From Mycobacterium fragae (lineage in GTDB: Bacteria; Actinomycetota; Actinomycetes; Mycobacteriales; Mycobacteriaceae), in assembly GCF_002102185.1 (NCBI RefSeq), contig NZ_LQOW01000025.1:171549-235548 (forward strand): a stretch of DNA of 64,000 bases, written 5' to 3'. Made by a program: the position numbers and the translations under genes. The notes under the pieces are model-generated. The model had not been told where the DNA came from and ran no database searches. It saw only the letters and a program-made list of their open reading frames with translations. Positions 18,188 through 27,183 of this stretch are shown here, piece by piece. Numbering within the stretch: position 1 is the first letter of the stretch; every line of letters begins with the position of its first letter.

Positions 18188-18954
18188 ACGGTCAGGTGGG
18201 CTGGATCGGGCTGGCGACGTCGCTTGCATTGGTGGCGTTCGCGGCGGGGATCTCGCTCTGGCAGCGGTTGGGTCTGGAAGGGCAGGTGGTGTGGGCAGCG
18301 GCCCGCGCGCTGGTCCAGTTGCTGCTGGTGGGCGGTCTGTTGACGCTGCTGTTTGCCCCGGGTCGTTCGCTGTGGTGGTCGTGGGCGTGGACCGCAGGCA
18401 TGATCGCCTACGCCGGCGACGTCGCGCGCAGGCGCGCGCCGGAGGTACCGCGACTTGGCCCGCTGGCTGTCGCTGCTTTCGCCGCAGCGGCGGTGGTCAC
18501 CCTCGGAGTGATATTCGGGTTGCGGGTTTTCCCGCTGCAGCCCCGCACCCTGGTGCCGATCGCCGGGATGATGATCGGCAACTCGATGACGGCCACAGTG
18601 CTGGTGGCGCGGCGCCTGGTCGACGAGCTGCGCGACAAACGCGACGAGGTCGAAGCGCGACTGGCGCTGGGCCAGCCCTACCGCCAAGCGGCCACTCCCT
18701 ACCTGCGAATCGCGTTGCGATCGGCGGTGTCCCCCCAGATCGAAACCACCAAGGCCACCGGGCTGGTATTTTTGCCCGGCGCCATGACCGGGCTCATCCT
18801 CGCCGGCGTCTCCCCGGTCCAAGCCGTGCTGGTGCAGGCGGTCGTGATGTTTCTCGTCCTGGCTTCGGTCGCGGTCACCACGGTGGTGGTTGCCCTCGGG
18901 CTGGTGCGGCGGGTGTTCACCCGCGACCACCGGCTGGTGCTACTCGCGCCGTAG
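18184..18954 (+). CDS. fetB: UPF0014 permease, FetB (YbbM) type iron exporter
   Basis: A 256-residue membrane permease with about seven helices. The family core is visible: QVVWAAARALVQLLLVGG, MMIGNSMTATVLVARRL, RIALRSAVSPQIETTKATGLVFLPGAMTGLILAG and the C-terminal VALGLVRRVF. Family knowledge: FetB pairs with FetA to export iron. GTG 18184 overlaps the fetA stop. The last 15 bases overlap the convergent conserved gene at 18940. The Fe(II) substrate is inferred by homology; other metals are possible. Confidence 0.85.
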   Translation: MNGQVGWIGLATSLALVAFAAGISLWQRLGLEGQVVWAAARALVQLLLVGGLLTLLFAPGRSLWWSWAWTAGMIAYAGDVARRRAPEVPRLGPLAVAAFAAAAVVTLGVIFGLRVFPLQPRTLVPIAGMMIGNSMTATVLVARRLVDELRDKRDEVEARLALGQPYRQAATPYLRIALRSAVSPQIETTKATGLVFLPGAMTGLILAGVSPVQAVLVQAVVMFLVLASVAVTTVVVALGLVRRVFTRDHRLVLLAP

Positions 18955-20193
18955 CCGCGACTCCACGAACCGCTCCAGCGCCTCCCATTCCCGCACCACC
19001 TCGGCATACGGGGGCTCGGGCTTGGGTGCGGAGTCGGGCTCGAGGACATAGGTCGTCAGCTTGCCCAGCGGACGCTCGGTCGCGAGCGCCTTGTCGACGG
19101 TGTTGTCCTCCGCGTACTCGCCGACATCGCGAAGCAGCTCGACGACCAAGTCGAGCTGGTCGCGGTCCACCGCATCGGGCCCGTCGGCCAAGTCGTCGGC
19201 CAGCCCGGTCAGCACATAGATGTTGTCGTCGGTGATGTCGACCTGCAGCGAGCCGTCGGTTGCGGCGGTGCGGATGTCGTCATAGGTGCTCAGGTCGGAC
19301 AAGTCATGGTCGTGCTCGTCGGCAAGATAGCGGGCCAGGGCCCGCTCCGAGCTGAATACGCTGATTCGGCCGTTGCGCCCCAAGAAGATCGGGCGATCGT
19401 CGAAATAGCAGCGCAGTGTGTAGAACGTGCCTGTGCCGGTCATGATCTGGATCGGGTCGATGCCGACCTTCAACCAGAAGTCTTCGTCGCCGCCCAACAC
19501 CATCTCGTCGTGGGCGGCCTCCGACTCGGTTTCCGCTTCGTCGCTGACCTCGGTGACACCTTCCTCGTCGGCGCTTTCCGGCTCGTCCTCTTCGGGCGGT
19601 TCCGACAGTTCGTCGGCGGCCCTGGCCGAGGCCGCGGCGTCCACCTCGGGAATCGTGACGATGGCGTCGATGGCGGCGAGCACGTCGTCCCAGCCGCGCG
19701 CGATGACATCGGCGATCGCATGCCAGCGTTTGAGTCCGGCTCTGCCGGTGAAGTGGCCGATACCGCCGCCCAGCGTGCCCAGGCTCGGGTTGCCGTTGAA
19801 GAACTTCGTCACCGCCGCAAGCTCGCACACCGATCCGATGGACGAGACGATCGCCAATGTGTTGGCCAGCGCGGTGACCGACTCCTCGGTCGGCTTCTCG
19901 GCGACCAGTTCCTCCACCGCGACGAGGTCGAATTGCCGGTCCGCGGCGGGCTCGAGCTTATGGGCATTGGCCTCGGTCAGCGCGTGCCACCCAGGGTGGT
20001 CAACCAGATCGTGGTCTTTGTTGCTGCGCACGAATGCGACCAGGTCAGCTGCCGTTTCGAAGCCGTACAGGTCTTCGTCCTTGCCCAAAAACGCCTCCCA
20101 CTCGTCGCCGGCGTCGCGCCAGCGAGGCGCCCACACGGTGTAGCGATCACCGGCGGTCAGGCTCAGGCGGACGGGCACGAGGTCAGCAGCCAT
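18940..20193 (-). CDS. Conserved mycobacterial protein of unknown function (Rv3311-like)
   Basis: A 417-residue soluble protein with no signal peptide or membrane segment. An N-terminal domain (DRYTVWAPRWRDAGDEWEAFLGKDEDLYGFETAADLVAFVRSNKDHDL in part) is repeated in style in the second half (FDDRPIFLGRNGRISVFSSERALARYLADEHDHDL), as if two similar modules flank a very acidic linker (about 195-245, rich in Glu/Asp). ATG 20193 gives the length I recall for Rv3311 (420). Function unknown; the acidic linker and paired modules suggest a binding or scaffold role. It is separated from sapM by 49 bases in the same direction. Confidence 0.8.
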   Translation of the reverse strand: MAADLVPVRLSLTAGDRYTVWAPRWRDAGDEWEAFLGKDEDLYGFETAADLVAFVRSNKDHDLVDHPGWHALTEANAHKLEPAADRQFDLVAVEELVAEKPTEESVTALANTLAIVSSIGSVCELAAVTKFFNGNPSLGTLGGGIGHFTGRAGLKRWHAIADVIARGWDDVLAAIDAIVTIPEVDAAASARAADELSEPPEEDEPESADEEGVTEVSDEAETESEAAHDEMVLGGDEDFWLKVGIDPIQIMTGTGTFYTLRCYFDDRPIFLGRNGRISVFSSERALARYLADEHDHDLSDLSTYDDIRTAATDGSLQVDITDDNIYVLTGLADDLADGPDAVDRDQLDLVVELLRDVGEYAEDNTVDKALATERPLGKLTTYVLEPDSAPKPEPPYAEVVREWEALERFVESRLRRE

Positions 20194-20242
20194 GCGGCAC
20201 AGAATAGCGACGGGTGGCCCGGCCACCGGACCGAGGCAGGCG

Positions 20243-21154
20243 TTAGCCGGCCGAGGTGAGCCAAATATCGGTGATGGCAGGCGCTCTGGTCGCGTAACCA
20301 AGCTTGGGTAACCCGTACATCTGCTCCACCGTCGATAGCACGTTGTAGTGGCTGATCGGCTCGCTGTACGTTCCGGGCTTGACGTTCGCTCCATAGAAGA
20401 CGGTCGGTATTTGATTGCGCGACGAGTTGTCGTCCTCGTCCCAGGTCAGGATCAGCAGGCTGTTATTGGCCTTCGCCCAGGCGGCGTACGGCGACAGGTT
20501 TTGATACAGCCAACTGTCGCCTTGACCGATTGAGCCGTCGTGCATGTCGTTGTCGAGGTTGGGGATGACGAACGACACCGTCGGCAGGCTGGCGTAGTTC
20601 TGCGGTGACGGAAATGCGGAGAACGGAAGCGAGTGCGAGCCACCGATGTTGGTGAAGCTGGCCCAGGGCACATGTTTACGCGCGTACTTACCCGCACCGC
20701 ATGCCGTTGAGCCCACCGCCGGCAGGCTTTCGGCGTATCCCGCGAATGTGTAACCGGCCGCGAGCAATTCAGACCCGAGATTGGGTGTGTTGCCGCCGTT
20801 GACGGGACAGATGTTGTCCTTGACCCCGAGCGTGCTGCCGGCGAACAAGGCGTAGTAGTTCGGCTCGCTGGGATGAACCTCGGCGTAGGACTGCGCCATC
20901 ATTGCGCCGTTGGCGGCCAGTTGGTTGATGAACGGGGCCGACTTGTTTCCGATGATGTTGGATTGAGAGCGATTCTCCTCCACCACAATCACGATGTGTG
21001 CGGGAGTCGGGACCACGGCTGCCGCGAAGTTCACCGGAGCGGTTGTCGGGGCGAGATGCGCGGGCGGAGACACGGTTTCCGCGGCGATGGCCAGCACGCC
21101 CAATAGGCAAGCCCTTCGGTATCCCTTGCCTTTTCGCCGGATGCGGCGTCGCAT
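20243..21154 (-). CDS. sapM: Secreted acid phosphatase SapM
   Basis: A 303-residue secreted phosphatase of the phosphoesterase family. After a basic N-terminus and hydrophobic signal (about 14-45), the mature protein begins near TPAHIVIVVEENRSQSNIIG. The motifs HPSEPNYYALFAG, PNLDNDMHDGSIGQGD, LLILTWDEDDNSSRNQIPTVFYG and SHYNVLSTVEQMYGLP match the catalytic and metal regions. In M. tuberculosis SapM is exported, dephosphorylates phosphatidylinositol 3-phosphate and blocks phagosome maturation. The frame is open to 21520, but ATG 21154 leads straight into the signal sequence. It is divergent from upp with 105 bases between. Confidence 0.92.
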   Translation of the reverse strand: MRRRIRRKGKGYRRACLLGVLAIAAETVSPPAHLAPTTAPVNFAAAVVPTPAHIVIVVEENRSQSNIIGNKSAPFINQLAANGAMMAQSYAEVHPSEPNYYALFAGSTLGVKDNICPVNGGNTPNLGSELLAAGYTFAGYAESLPAVGSTACGAGKYARKHVPWASFTNIGGSHSLPFSAFPSPQNYASLPTVSFVIPNLDNDMHDGSIGQGDSWLYQNLSPYAAWAKANNSLLILTWDEDDNSSRNQIPTVFYGANVKPGTYSEPISHYNVLSTVEQMYGLPKLGYATRAPAITDIWLTSAG

Positions 21155-21246
21155 GCCGCGAAGTATAGAAACGCGGTTTCTTGTCGTGGGTAATGAAGTC
21201 GGCGTGTCCGTACTAATTTGCCGCACCAGGCAACCGCGTAGCGGGC

Positions 21247-21260
21247 TAGGGTCACTTTCA
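21247..21260 (+). promoter_or_regulatory. Leaderless -10 box of upp
   Basis: TAGGGT at 21247-21252 is followed by seven bases and the upp ATG at 21260. This spacing puts the transcription start at the A of the ATG, so upp is probably translated from a leaderless mRNA. Confidence 0.5.
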
Positions 21261-21883
21261 TGGAGGTGCGTGTCGTCAACCACCCGCTCGCGGCGGCGCG
21301 GCTGACCACCCTGCGCGACGAACACACGGACAATGTCGCGTTTCGGGCCGCGCTGCGTGATCTGACGCTGATGCTGGTCTACGAGGCCACCCGCGATGCG
21401 CCTCGCGAGACCGTCACGGTGCGTACCCCCCTGGCGGAAACCGTCGGCACCCGGTTGGCGAAACCGCCATTGCTGGTGCCGGTATTGCGGGCCGGGCTGG
21501 GCATGGTCGACCAGGCGCATGCGCTGTTACCGGAAGCCCTGGTGGGGTTCGTCGGGATCGTCCGCGACGAGGAGACCTTCTCTCCCATACCGTATTTGGA
21601 GTCGCTGCCCGACGATCTGCGCGGCCAGCCGGTGATGGTCCTTGACCCGATGCTGGCCACCGGCGGATCGATGACCCACACGATCGGGTTGCTGCATCGC
21701 CGCGGCGCCGACGACATCACCGTGCTGTGTGCGGTCGCGGCACCGGAAGGCATTGCGGCGCTTGAAAAAGCGGCGCCCAACGTGCGGGTGTTCACGGCGG
21801 CCGTCGATGACGGCCTCAACGACGTCGCCTATATCATGCCGGGCCTCGGCGACGCCGGGGACCGCCAATTCGGGCCGCGCTGA
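21260..21883 (+). CDS. upp: Uracil phosphoribosyltransferase
   Basis: A 207-residue enzyme converting uracil plus PRPP to UMP. Seen: [14 protein letters not shown] at the N-terminus, [14 protein letters not shown], the PRPP loop [14 protein letters not shown] and the C-terminal uracil-binding [16 protein letters not shown]. Length equals the H37Rv protein as I recall. It completes the salvage set with the cdd-deoA-add operon 5 kb away. Its stop is one base from the convergent pmmB stop. Confidence 0.96.
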   Translation: MEVRVVNHPLAAARLTTLRDEHTDNVAFRAALRDLTLMLVYEATRDAPRETVTVRTPLAETVGTRLAKPPLLVPVLRAGLGMVDQAHALLPEALVGFVGIVRDEETFSPIPYLESLPDDLRGQPVMVLDPMLATGGSMTHTIGLLHRRGADDITVLCAVAAPEGIAALEKAAPNVRVFTAAVDDGLNDVAYIMPGLGDAGDRQFGPR

Positions 21884-21884
21884 G

Positions 21885-23456
21885 TCACCAGCTGCGTACC
21901 TGGTCCACGAGCTCGTCGAGCAGCCCGGTCGCCCGAGCGTGATCAGCGCAGCGAACCTCGATGTAGCACTTGACCTTCGGTTCGGTGCCCGACGGGCGGA
22001 CCACGACCCGCGCCGATGTGTCGCCGTCGCCGCCGGCGAAGACCAACGCGTCGGTGCGTGGCTGTAGATCGGTTGTGCTGGCGGAAAATCCGGCGAGTTG
22101 GCGTGGTGGCCGGGCCCGCAGCCGGCCCATCAGTGCGGTCGCCTCGTCCGCGTCGGCGACCGGGCGTGACACGGCGGCACCGACATGCACGCCGAATCGA
22201 CGGGCGAGGTCGTCGAGCGCGTCGAGCACCGAGCGGCGTGCGCTTTTGAGCTCCGCCACGAGGTCACAGGCCAGCACCGCGGCGCTGATACCGTCCTTGT
22301 CCCGGACCGCGGCCGGGTCGACACAGTGGCCGATCGCCTCCTCGTAGGCGTAGATCAACGTGCGGCCGGGAAGGTCGGCATCGGCGCGGGCCAGCCACTT
22401 GAAACCGGTGAGGGTCTCGACGTGGCGTGCGCCCCAGTGTGCGGCGATCGCGGCCAGCATCCGCGACGACACCACGGTGCTGGCCACCACGCTGGTCGCC
22501 GGAGTATCGGCGTGCGAAAGAATGAAATCGCCGAGGAGCCATCCTGTTTCGTCGCCGGAAAGCATCCGCCACCCCGTCGGCGTGGTTATCCCGACCGCAC
22601 AGCGGTCGGCGTCGGCATCGAGCGCGATCGCGACGTCGGCGTCGACGACTGCGGCCAGGGCCAGCAGCGCGTCGGTGGCGCCGGGCTCTTCGGGGTTGGG
22701 AAACCTGACCGTGGGGAAGTCGGGGTCCGGGGCGAACTGTGCCTCGACGATGTGGAGGTCGTCGAAGCCGGCCCGGCGCAGTGTCTTGACGGCCACCGCG
22801 CCGCCCACCCCGTGCAGTGCGGTCAGCGCCACGCGGACCGAACCCGATGACCGTCGCACCTTTGTGGCCCGCTCGATATAGCGGTCGACCAGCGCGGTGT
22901 CGGCGGGTTCGACGGCCGTCCTGGCGATCTCGTCGGCGAAAGGCGCAGCGGCCATCGCGGTTTCGATCTCGCGGTCGGCGGGAGCGACGATCTGCATTCC
23001 GCCGCCGAGGTACACCTTGTAGCCGTTGTCTCCCGGCGGGTTATGCGATGCGGTGATCTGGATGCCGGCCGGCGCGCCGGTGTGCCGCACCGCGAACGCC
23101 ACCACTGGGGTGGGCACCGGATCGGGAAACTGGATCACCGAAAAGCCCGCGGCTGCAAGCACTTCGGCGGTGGCAGTAGCGAATTCAGCCGAGCCGTGCC
23201 GCGCGTCGCGGCCGACGATCACCTGCGAACCGGCAAGGCCACGGCCGGCGAGCACGGTCGCCACCGCCCACGTTGCGCGCAGCACCACCGCGAGGTTCAT
23301 CGCGTCTGGGCCACCGCGCATCGGCCCGCGCAGCCCAGCGGTGCCGAACGTCAAGGGCCGAGCGAATCGGGCAGACAGTTCCTGTGGGTTGCAGGCGGCA
23401 AGTTCGGCGGCCGTCGCCGGGTCGGGGTCGTGCGCAATCCACTCCTGGGGCGTCAC
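21885..23456 (-). CDS. pmmB: Alpha-D-phosphohexomutase PmmB (phosphomannomutase/phosphoglucomutase family)
   Basis: A 523-residue four-domain phosphohexomutase. The active-site serine loop is [15 protein letters not shown], the metal loop is [10 protein letters not shown], the sugar-binding loop GDETGWLLG and the C-terminal phosphate-binding loop [14 protein letters not shown]. Annotated members isomerise mannose or glucose phosphates, but the position matters: its GTG overlaps the deoD stop (GTGA), so it may act as the phosphopentomutase that turns ribose-1-phosphate from DeoD into ribose-5-phosphate. That role is inference from context. Confidence 0.9.
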   Translation of the reverse strand: MTPQEWIAHDPDPATAAELAACNPQELSARFARPLTFGTAGLRGPMRGGPDAMNLAVVLRATWAVATVLAGRGLAGSQVIVGRDARHGSAEFATATAEVLAAAGFSVIQFPDPVPTPVVAFAVRHTGAPAGIQITASHNPPGDNGYKVYLGGGMQIVAPADREIETAMAAAPFADEIARTAVEPADTALVDRYIERATKVRRSSGSVRVALTALHGVGGAVAVKTLRRAGFDDLHIVEAQFAPDPDFPTVRFPNPEEPGATDALLALAAVVDADVAIALDADADRCAVGITTPTGWRMLSGDETGWLLGDFILSHADTPATSVVASTVVSSRMLAAIAAHWGARHVETLTGFKWLARADADLPGRTLIYAYEEAIGHCVDPAAVRDKDGISAAVLACDLVAELKSARRSVLDALDDLARRFGVHVGAAVSRPVADADEATALMGRLRARPPRQLAGFSASTTDLQPRTDALVFAGGDGDTSARVVVRPSGTEPKVKCYIEVRCADHARATGLLDELVDQVRSW

Positions 23457-24256
23457 AGCCGGGCGACCACATCGGCCAGCAATGAACCCATCCGCGTCGC
23501 CGACGCCGCCCCGGCCGCCAGCACCTCGACGTGGCTCAACGGCTCGCCGGTGATCCCGGCCGCCAGGTTCGTCACCAGCGACACCCCCAGCACCTCGGCG
23601 CCCGCCGCCCGCGCGGCGATTGCCTCGTGCACGGTGGACATGCCCACCAGGTCGGCGCCCAGCATCCGCAACATCCGGATTTCGGCGGGCGTCTCATACT
23701 GCGGCCCGAGCAGCCCGGCGTACACCCCTTCGGCCAGCGCCGGATCCACCTCGCGGGCCAGGGCGCGCAGGCGCGGCGCGTACGCGTCGACCATGTCCGC
23801 GAACTGCGGGCCGACCAACGGCGATCGAAACGTCAGGTTCAGCTGATCGCTGATCAGCACCGGCTGGCCCACCTCGAAGTCCGGTCGCACTGCGCCGGCG
23901 GCGTTGGTCAGCACCACGACACCCGCCCCCGCTGCGCAGGCCGCCCGCACCGGGTGCACGACGTGCAACAGGTCATGGCCTTCGTAGGCGTGGACCCGAC
24001 CGGCCAGCACCAGCACCCGGTGCTCACCGATGGCCACCGACAACACCTGGCCGGTGTGCCCGGCGGCGGTCGGCGGAGTGAAACCGGGCAACTCGGCCAT
24101 CGGCAGCTCGGCGGTCGCCGGGCCCAACGCGGCAACGGCGGGCGCCCAACCCGAGCCCAAAACGATCGCGACATCATGTTCTGCGATCCCGGTGCCCTCG
24201 GCGATGAACTGCGCCGCCCGCGCGGCGAGTGCGCTGGGATCCGGTGGACCAGTCAC
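23453..24256 (-). CDS. deoD: Purine nucleoside phosphorylase
   Basis: A 267-residue trimeric-type purine nucleoside phosphorylase. Motifs: [11 protein letters not shown] (phosphate site), [47 protein letters not shown] (family signature region), [30 protein letters not shown] with the base-binding Glu, and [11 protein letters not shown] 24256 was chosen for family length; the frame is open to 24460. It is 34 bases from the divergent amiB1 start. Coupled to pmmB. Confidence 0.93.
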   Translation of the reverse strand: MTGPPDPSALAARAAQFIAEGTGIAEHDVAIVLGSGWAPAVAALGPATAELPMAELPGFTPPTAAGHTGQVLSVAIGEHRVLVLAGRVHAYEGHDLLHVVHPVRAACAAGAGVVVLTNAAGAVRPDFEVGQPVLISDQLNLTFRSPLVGPQFADMVDAYAPRLRALAREVDPALAEGVYAGLLGPQYETPAEIRMLRMLGADLVGMSTVHEAIAARAAGAEVLGVSLVTNLAAGITGEPLSHVEVLAAGAASATRMGSLLADVVARL

Positions 24257-24275
24257 AGTGGGGCAGCCTAGCTGG

Positions 24276-24291
24276 TGAGATACTGCGAGAA
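24276..24291 (+). promoter_or_regulatory. Extended -10, leaderless promoter of amiB1
   Basis: TGAGATACT (24276-24284) is an extended -10 (TGn followed by GATACT), six bases before the amiB1 ATG at 24291. This suggests a leaderless transcript for the amiB1-amiA1 pair. Confidence 0.5.
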
Positions 24292-25475
24292 TGCCAACAA
24301 CCACGGTGCTGGACCGCGTCGAGGACACGGTTCGGCGCCGCGGCACCGACCTCGTCGAGCTGTCGCATGCGATCCACGCCGAACCGGAGCTGGCGTTCGC
24401 CGAGCACCGCAGTTGCGCGAAGACGCAGGCGCTGGTCGCGGAGCGGGGTTTCGAGATCACCGCGGCGGCCGGTGGTTTGGGAACCGCGTTCCGCGCCGAC
24501 TTCGGCAGCGGACCGCTGACCGTCGGCGTGTGCGCCGAATACGACGCGCTGCCCGGAATCGGTCATGCATGCGGCCACAACATCATCGCCGCGGCCGCGG
24601 TGGGTACGGCGCTGGCGCTGGCCGATGTGGCCGACGAGTTGGGCCTGACCGTTGCGCTGATCGGCACCCCGGCAGAGGAATTCGGCGGCGGAAAGGTCTT
24701 GCTGCTGGGCGCCGGAGTGTTCGACGACCTGGCGGCGGCCGTGATGGTTCATCCAGGCCCGGTGGATATCGCGGCCGCCCGCTCGCTGACGCTGTCCGCG
24801 GTACGCGTCGACTACTGCGGACGAGAAGCCCATGCCTCGGCTTCGCCGTATCTGGGTGTCAACGCCGCCGACGCCGCCACCGTCGCGCAGGTGGCGATCG
24901 GGTTGCTGCGTCAACAGTTGGCCCCTGGCCAGCAGGTGCACGGCATTGTCAGCGATGGCGGGCAGGCCGCCAACGTCATCCCCGGCCACACCGAACTGCG
25001 GTACACGATGCGCGCCGCTGAGGCGTCGTCGCTGGCAGATCTGGAAGCCAAAGTGCGCGACTGTTTTTTGGCCGGTGCGATCGCCACCGGCTGTGACTAC
25101 AGCGTGGAGTACACCGAACCGACCTATGACCCGCTCAAGCCCGACCCGTGGCTGGCCGACACTGTGCGCGCCGAGATGGTGCGTCTCGGCCGCATACCCG
25201 TCGACACCGAGTTCGAGGCAAGGTATCCGCTGGGCAGCACCGACATGGGCAACATCACCCAAGTTCTGCCCGGGATCCATCCGATGGTCGCCGTCGACGC
25301 CGGCGGCGCGTCACTGCACCAGCCCGAATTCACCACCGCGGCCGCCGGTCCCAGCGCCGACAGCGCAGTAGTCGACGGCGCAATCATGTTGGCGCGCACT
25401 GTCGTTCACCTTGCGGAAGCACCGGATGAGCGTGACCGGGTGCTCGTCGCTCGTGACCAGCGGGCGGCATCATGA
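24291..25475 (+). CDS. amiB1: M20-family amidohydrolase AmiB1
   Basis: A 394-residue M20D metallopeptidase/amidohydrolase of the aminoacylase and N-acyl-amino-acid hydrolase type. Seen: the metal motif [32 protein letters not shown] with catalytic Glu pair, and [13 protein letters not shown] [21 protein letters not shown] from the dimerisation (lid) domain, then [22 protein letters not shown]. Cytosolic. Its stop overlaps the amiA1 start (ATGA). The natural substrate is unknown; two adjacent paralogues suggest different chain or side-chain preferences. Confidence 0.87.
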   Translation: MPTTTVLDRVEDTVRRRGTDLVELSHAIHAEPELAFAEHRSCAKTQALVAERGFEITAAAGGLGTAFRADFGSGPLTVGVCAEYDALPGIGHACGHNIIAAAAVGTALALADVADELGLTVALIGTPAEEFGGGKVLLLGAGVFDDLAAAVMVHPGPVDIAAARSLTLSAVRVDYCGREAHASASPYLGVNAADAATVAQVAIGLLRQQLAPGQQVHGIVSDGGQAANVIPGHTELRYTMRAAEASSLADLEAKVRDCFLAGAIATGCDYSVEYTEPTYDPLKPDPWLADTVRAEMVRLGRIPVDTEFEARYPLGSTDMGNITQVLPGIHPMVAVDAGGASLHQPEFTTAAAGPSADSAVVDGAIMLARTVVHLAEAPDERDRVLVARDQRAAS

Positions 25476-26647
25476 GCCTCGTGGACAGTGCCGAATCGTG
25501 GCTGACCGCACACTACGACGAGCTGATCGAATGGCGGCGCCACATCCACCGCTACCCGGAGCTGGGCCGCCAGGAATACGCCACCACACAGTTCGTCGCC
25601 GAGCGGCTGGCCGACGCCGGGCTCAACCCGAAGGTGCTACCCGGTGGAACCGGCCTGACCTGCGATTTCGGTCCCGAACAGGAATCCCGGATCGCGCTGC
25701 GGGCCGACATGGATGCGTTGCCGATGGCGGAGCGCACCGGCGCCCTCTACGAATCGACGATGCCCAACGTCGCGCACGCCTGCGGTCACGACGCGCATAC
25801 CGCGATCCTGCTGGGCACCGCGCTGGCGTTGGCGGCGGTGCCCGAGCTGCCGATCGCCTTACGGCTGATCTTCCAGCCGGCCGAGGAGCTGATGCCCGGC
25901 GGCGCGATCGATGCGATCGCCGCCGGTGCGCTCTCCGGGGTCAGCCGGATCTTCGCGCTGCACTGCGATCCCCGACTGGCGGTCGGCAAGGTCGCGGTGA
26001 AAGCCGGGCCGATCACCTCGGCTGCCGACCGGTTGGAGATCACGCTGTATTCGCCGGGCGGACACACGTCGCGGCCACACCTGACCGCCGACCTCGTCTA
26101 TGGGCTGGGCACCCTGATCACCGGGCTGCCCGGTGTCCTGTCCCGCCGTGTCGACCCGCGCAACGGCACCGTAATGGTGTGGGGCGCAGTCAATTCGGGT
26201 GCGGCCGCCAACGCGATCCCGCAAACCGGGACGTTGGCCGGCACTATCCGCACGGCCAGCCGGGAAACGTGGGTCAGCCTCGAGGACATCGTGCGCCAGG
26301 CGGTGGCCGCGCTGCTGTCTCCGTTGGGCGTCGAGCACACGCTGCTATATAGCCGCGGTGTTCCGCCGGTGGTCAACGAGGAAGTCTCGACTCGGATCAT
26401 CGTGCACGCCATCGAGGCGATCGGCCCGGATGTGCTGGCCGACACGCGACAATCCGGCGGCGGCGAGGACTTCTCCTGGTATCTGGAGGAAGTACCCGGC
26501 GCCATGGCGCGGCTCGGGGTTTGGTCGGGTCACGGGCCCCAGCTCGACCTCCATCAGCCGACGTTCGACCTCGACGAGCGCGCGTTGGCCATCGGGGTGC
26601 GGCTGCTGGTCAACATCGTCGAGCAGGCCGCGACCGCCGCAATCTAA
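25472..26647 (+). CDS. amiA1: M20-family amidohydrolase AmiA1
   Basis: A 391-residue paralogue of the upstream gene, closer to the hippurate hydrolase/IAA-amino-acid hydrolase branch. Motifs: RRHIHRYPELGRQEY, ALRADMDALPMAERTG, MPNVAHACGHDAHTAILLG, FQPAEELMPGGA, the lid motif GPITSAADRLEITLYSPGGHTSRPH and SGGGEDFSWYLEEVPGAMARLG with a final metal ligand. ATG 25472 overlaps the amiB1 stop. Its 3' end overlaps the convergent gene at 26644 by four bases. Confidence 0.88.
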   Translation: MSLVDSAESWLTAHYDELIEWRRHIHRYPELGRQEYATTQFVAERLADAGLNPKVLPGGTGLTCDFGPEQESRIALRADMDALPMAERTGALYESTMPNVAHACGHDAHTAILLGTALALAAVPELPIALRLIFQPAEELMPGGAIDAIAAGALSGVSRIFALHCDPRLAVGKVAVKAGPITSAADRLEITLYSPGGHTSRPHLTADLVYGLGTLITGLPGVLSRRVDPRNGTVMVWGAVNSGAAANAIPQTGTLAGTIRTASRETWVSLEDIVRQAVAALLSPLGVEHTLLYSRGVPPVVNEEVSTRIIVHAIEAIGPDVLADTRQSGGGEDFSWYLEEVPGAMARLGVWSGHGPQLDLHQPTFDLDERALAIGVRLLVNIVEQAATAAI

Positions 26648-27117
26648 TGCCCCGGGCCGACGTTGCGTGCCGGACGGGTGCGCAGGTTGTGCACATATTC
26701 GGCTGGCGCGCCTGCGATTTCGGCGGCGTCGGCCATCACACCGAGATAGCGCGCCGACGGCAGACCACCTTCCCAGGCGTCCACCACGTACAGCCACGCC
26801 AACACCGGATCGGTTGTGGTGTCCGACGACAACCGCTCAACCCGACAGCGAATCTTCTTGTGAATGCCCAGCTCCGCCCCCTCCCAGCGGTCCAGGTTCA
26901 CCTCGTCGGCCGGCGTCACGTCGTAGAGCACGACGAACACCTTCGATGCCGGATCCTCGACGAGCGTCGCCAGTGCACCCTCCCAACCGATGTCCTCGCC
27001 CGCGAAGGTCAGCCGCCAGCCGTGTAGCCAGCCCGTCCCGGCCATCGGCGAATGGGGTGCGCGCTGCATCATCTGCTCGGGATGCATGTTCGAGCCGTAG
27101 GCGGCGTAGAGCGGCAC
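26644..27117 (-). CDS. Gamma-glutamylcyclotransferase-like protein
   Basis: A 157-residue protein starting at GTG 27117 with the gamma-glutamylcyclotransferase (GGCT/AIG2-like) fold. YAAYGSNMHPEQM is the diagnostic N-terminal loop that binds the gamma-glutamyl group, followed by GWLHGWRLTFAGE, FVVLYDVTPADEVNLDRWEG (with the region of the catalytic Glu) and YLGVMADAAEIAGAP. It may release 5-oxoproline from gamma-glutamyl compounds, though many bacterial members are untested. Corresponds to the gene I recall as Rv3304. Confidence 0.8.
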   Translation of the reverse strand: MPLYAAYGSNMHPEQMMQRAPHSPMAGTGWLHGWRLTFAGEDIGWEGALATLVEDPASKVFVVLYDVTPADEVNLDRWEGAELGIHKKIRCRVERLSSDTTTDPVLAWLYVVDAWEGGLPSARYLGVMADAAEIAGAPAEYVHNLRTRPARNVGPGH

Positions 27118-27169
27118 GCAGAAAGCTTAGACAACAGTTGCTGGCTGAGCAGTGATCTAAACGCCGGGA

Positions 27170-27183
27170 TAGGTTAGGGGCTG
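27170..27183 (+). promoter_or_regulatory. Candidate leaderless -10 of lpdA
   Basis: TAGGTT at 27170-27175 lies seven bases before the lpdA GTG at 27183. No Shine-Dalgarno sequence precedes the GTG, consistent with a leaderless mRNA. Confidence 0.4.
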
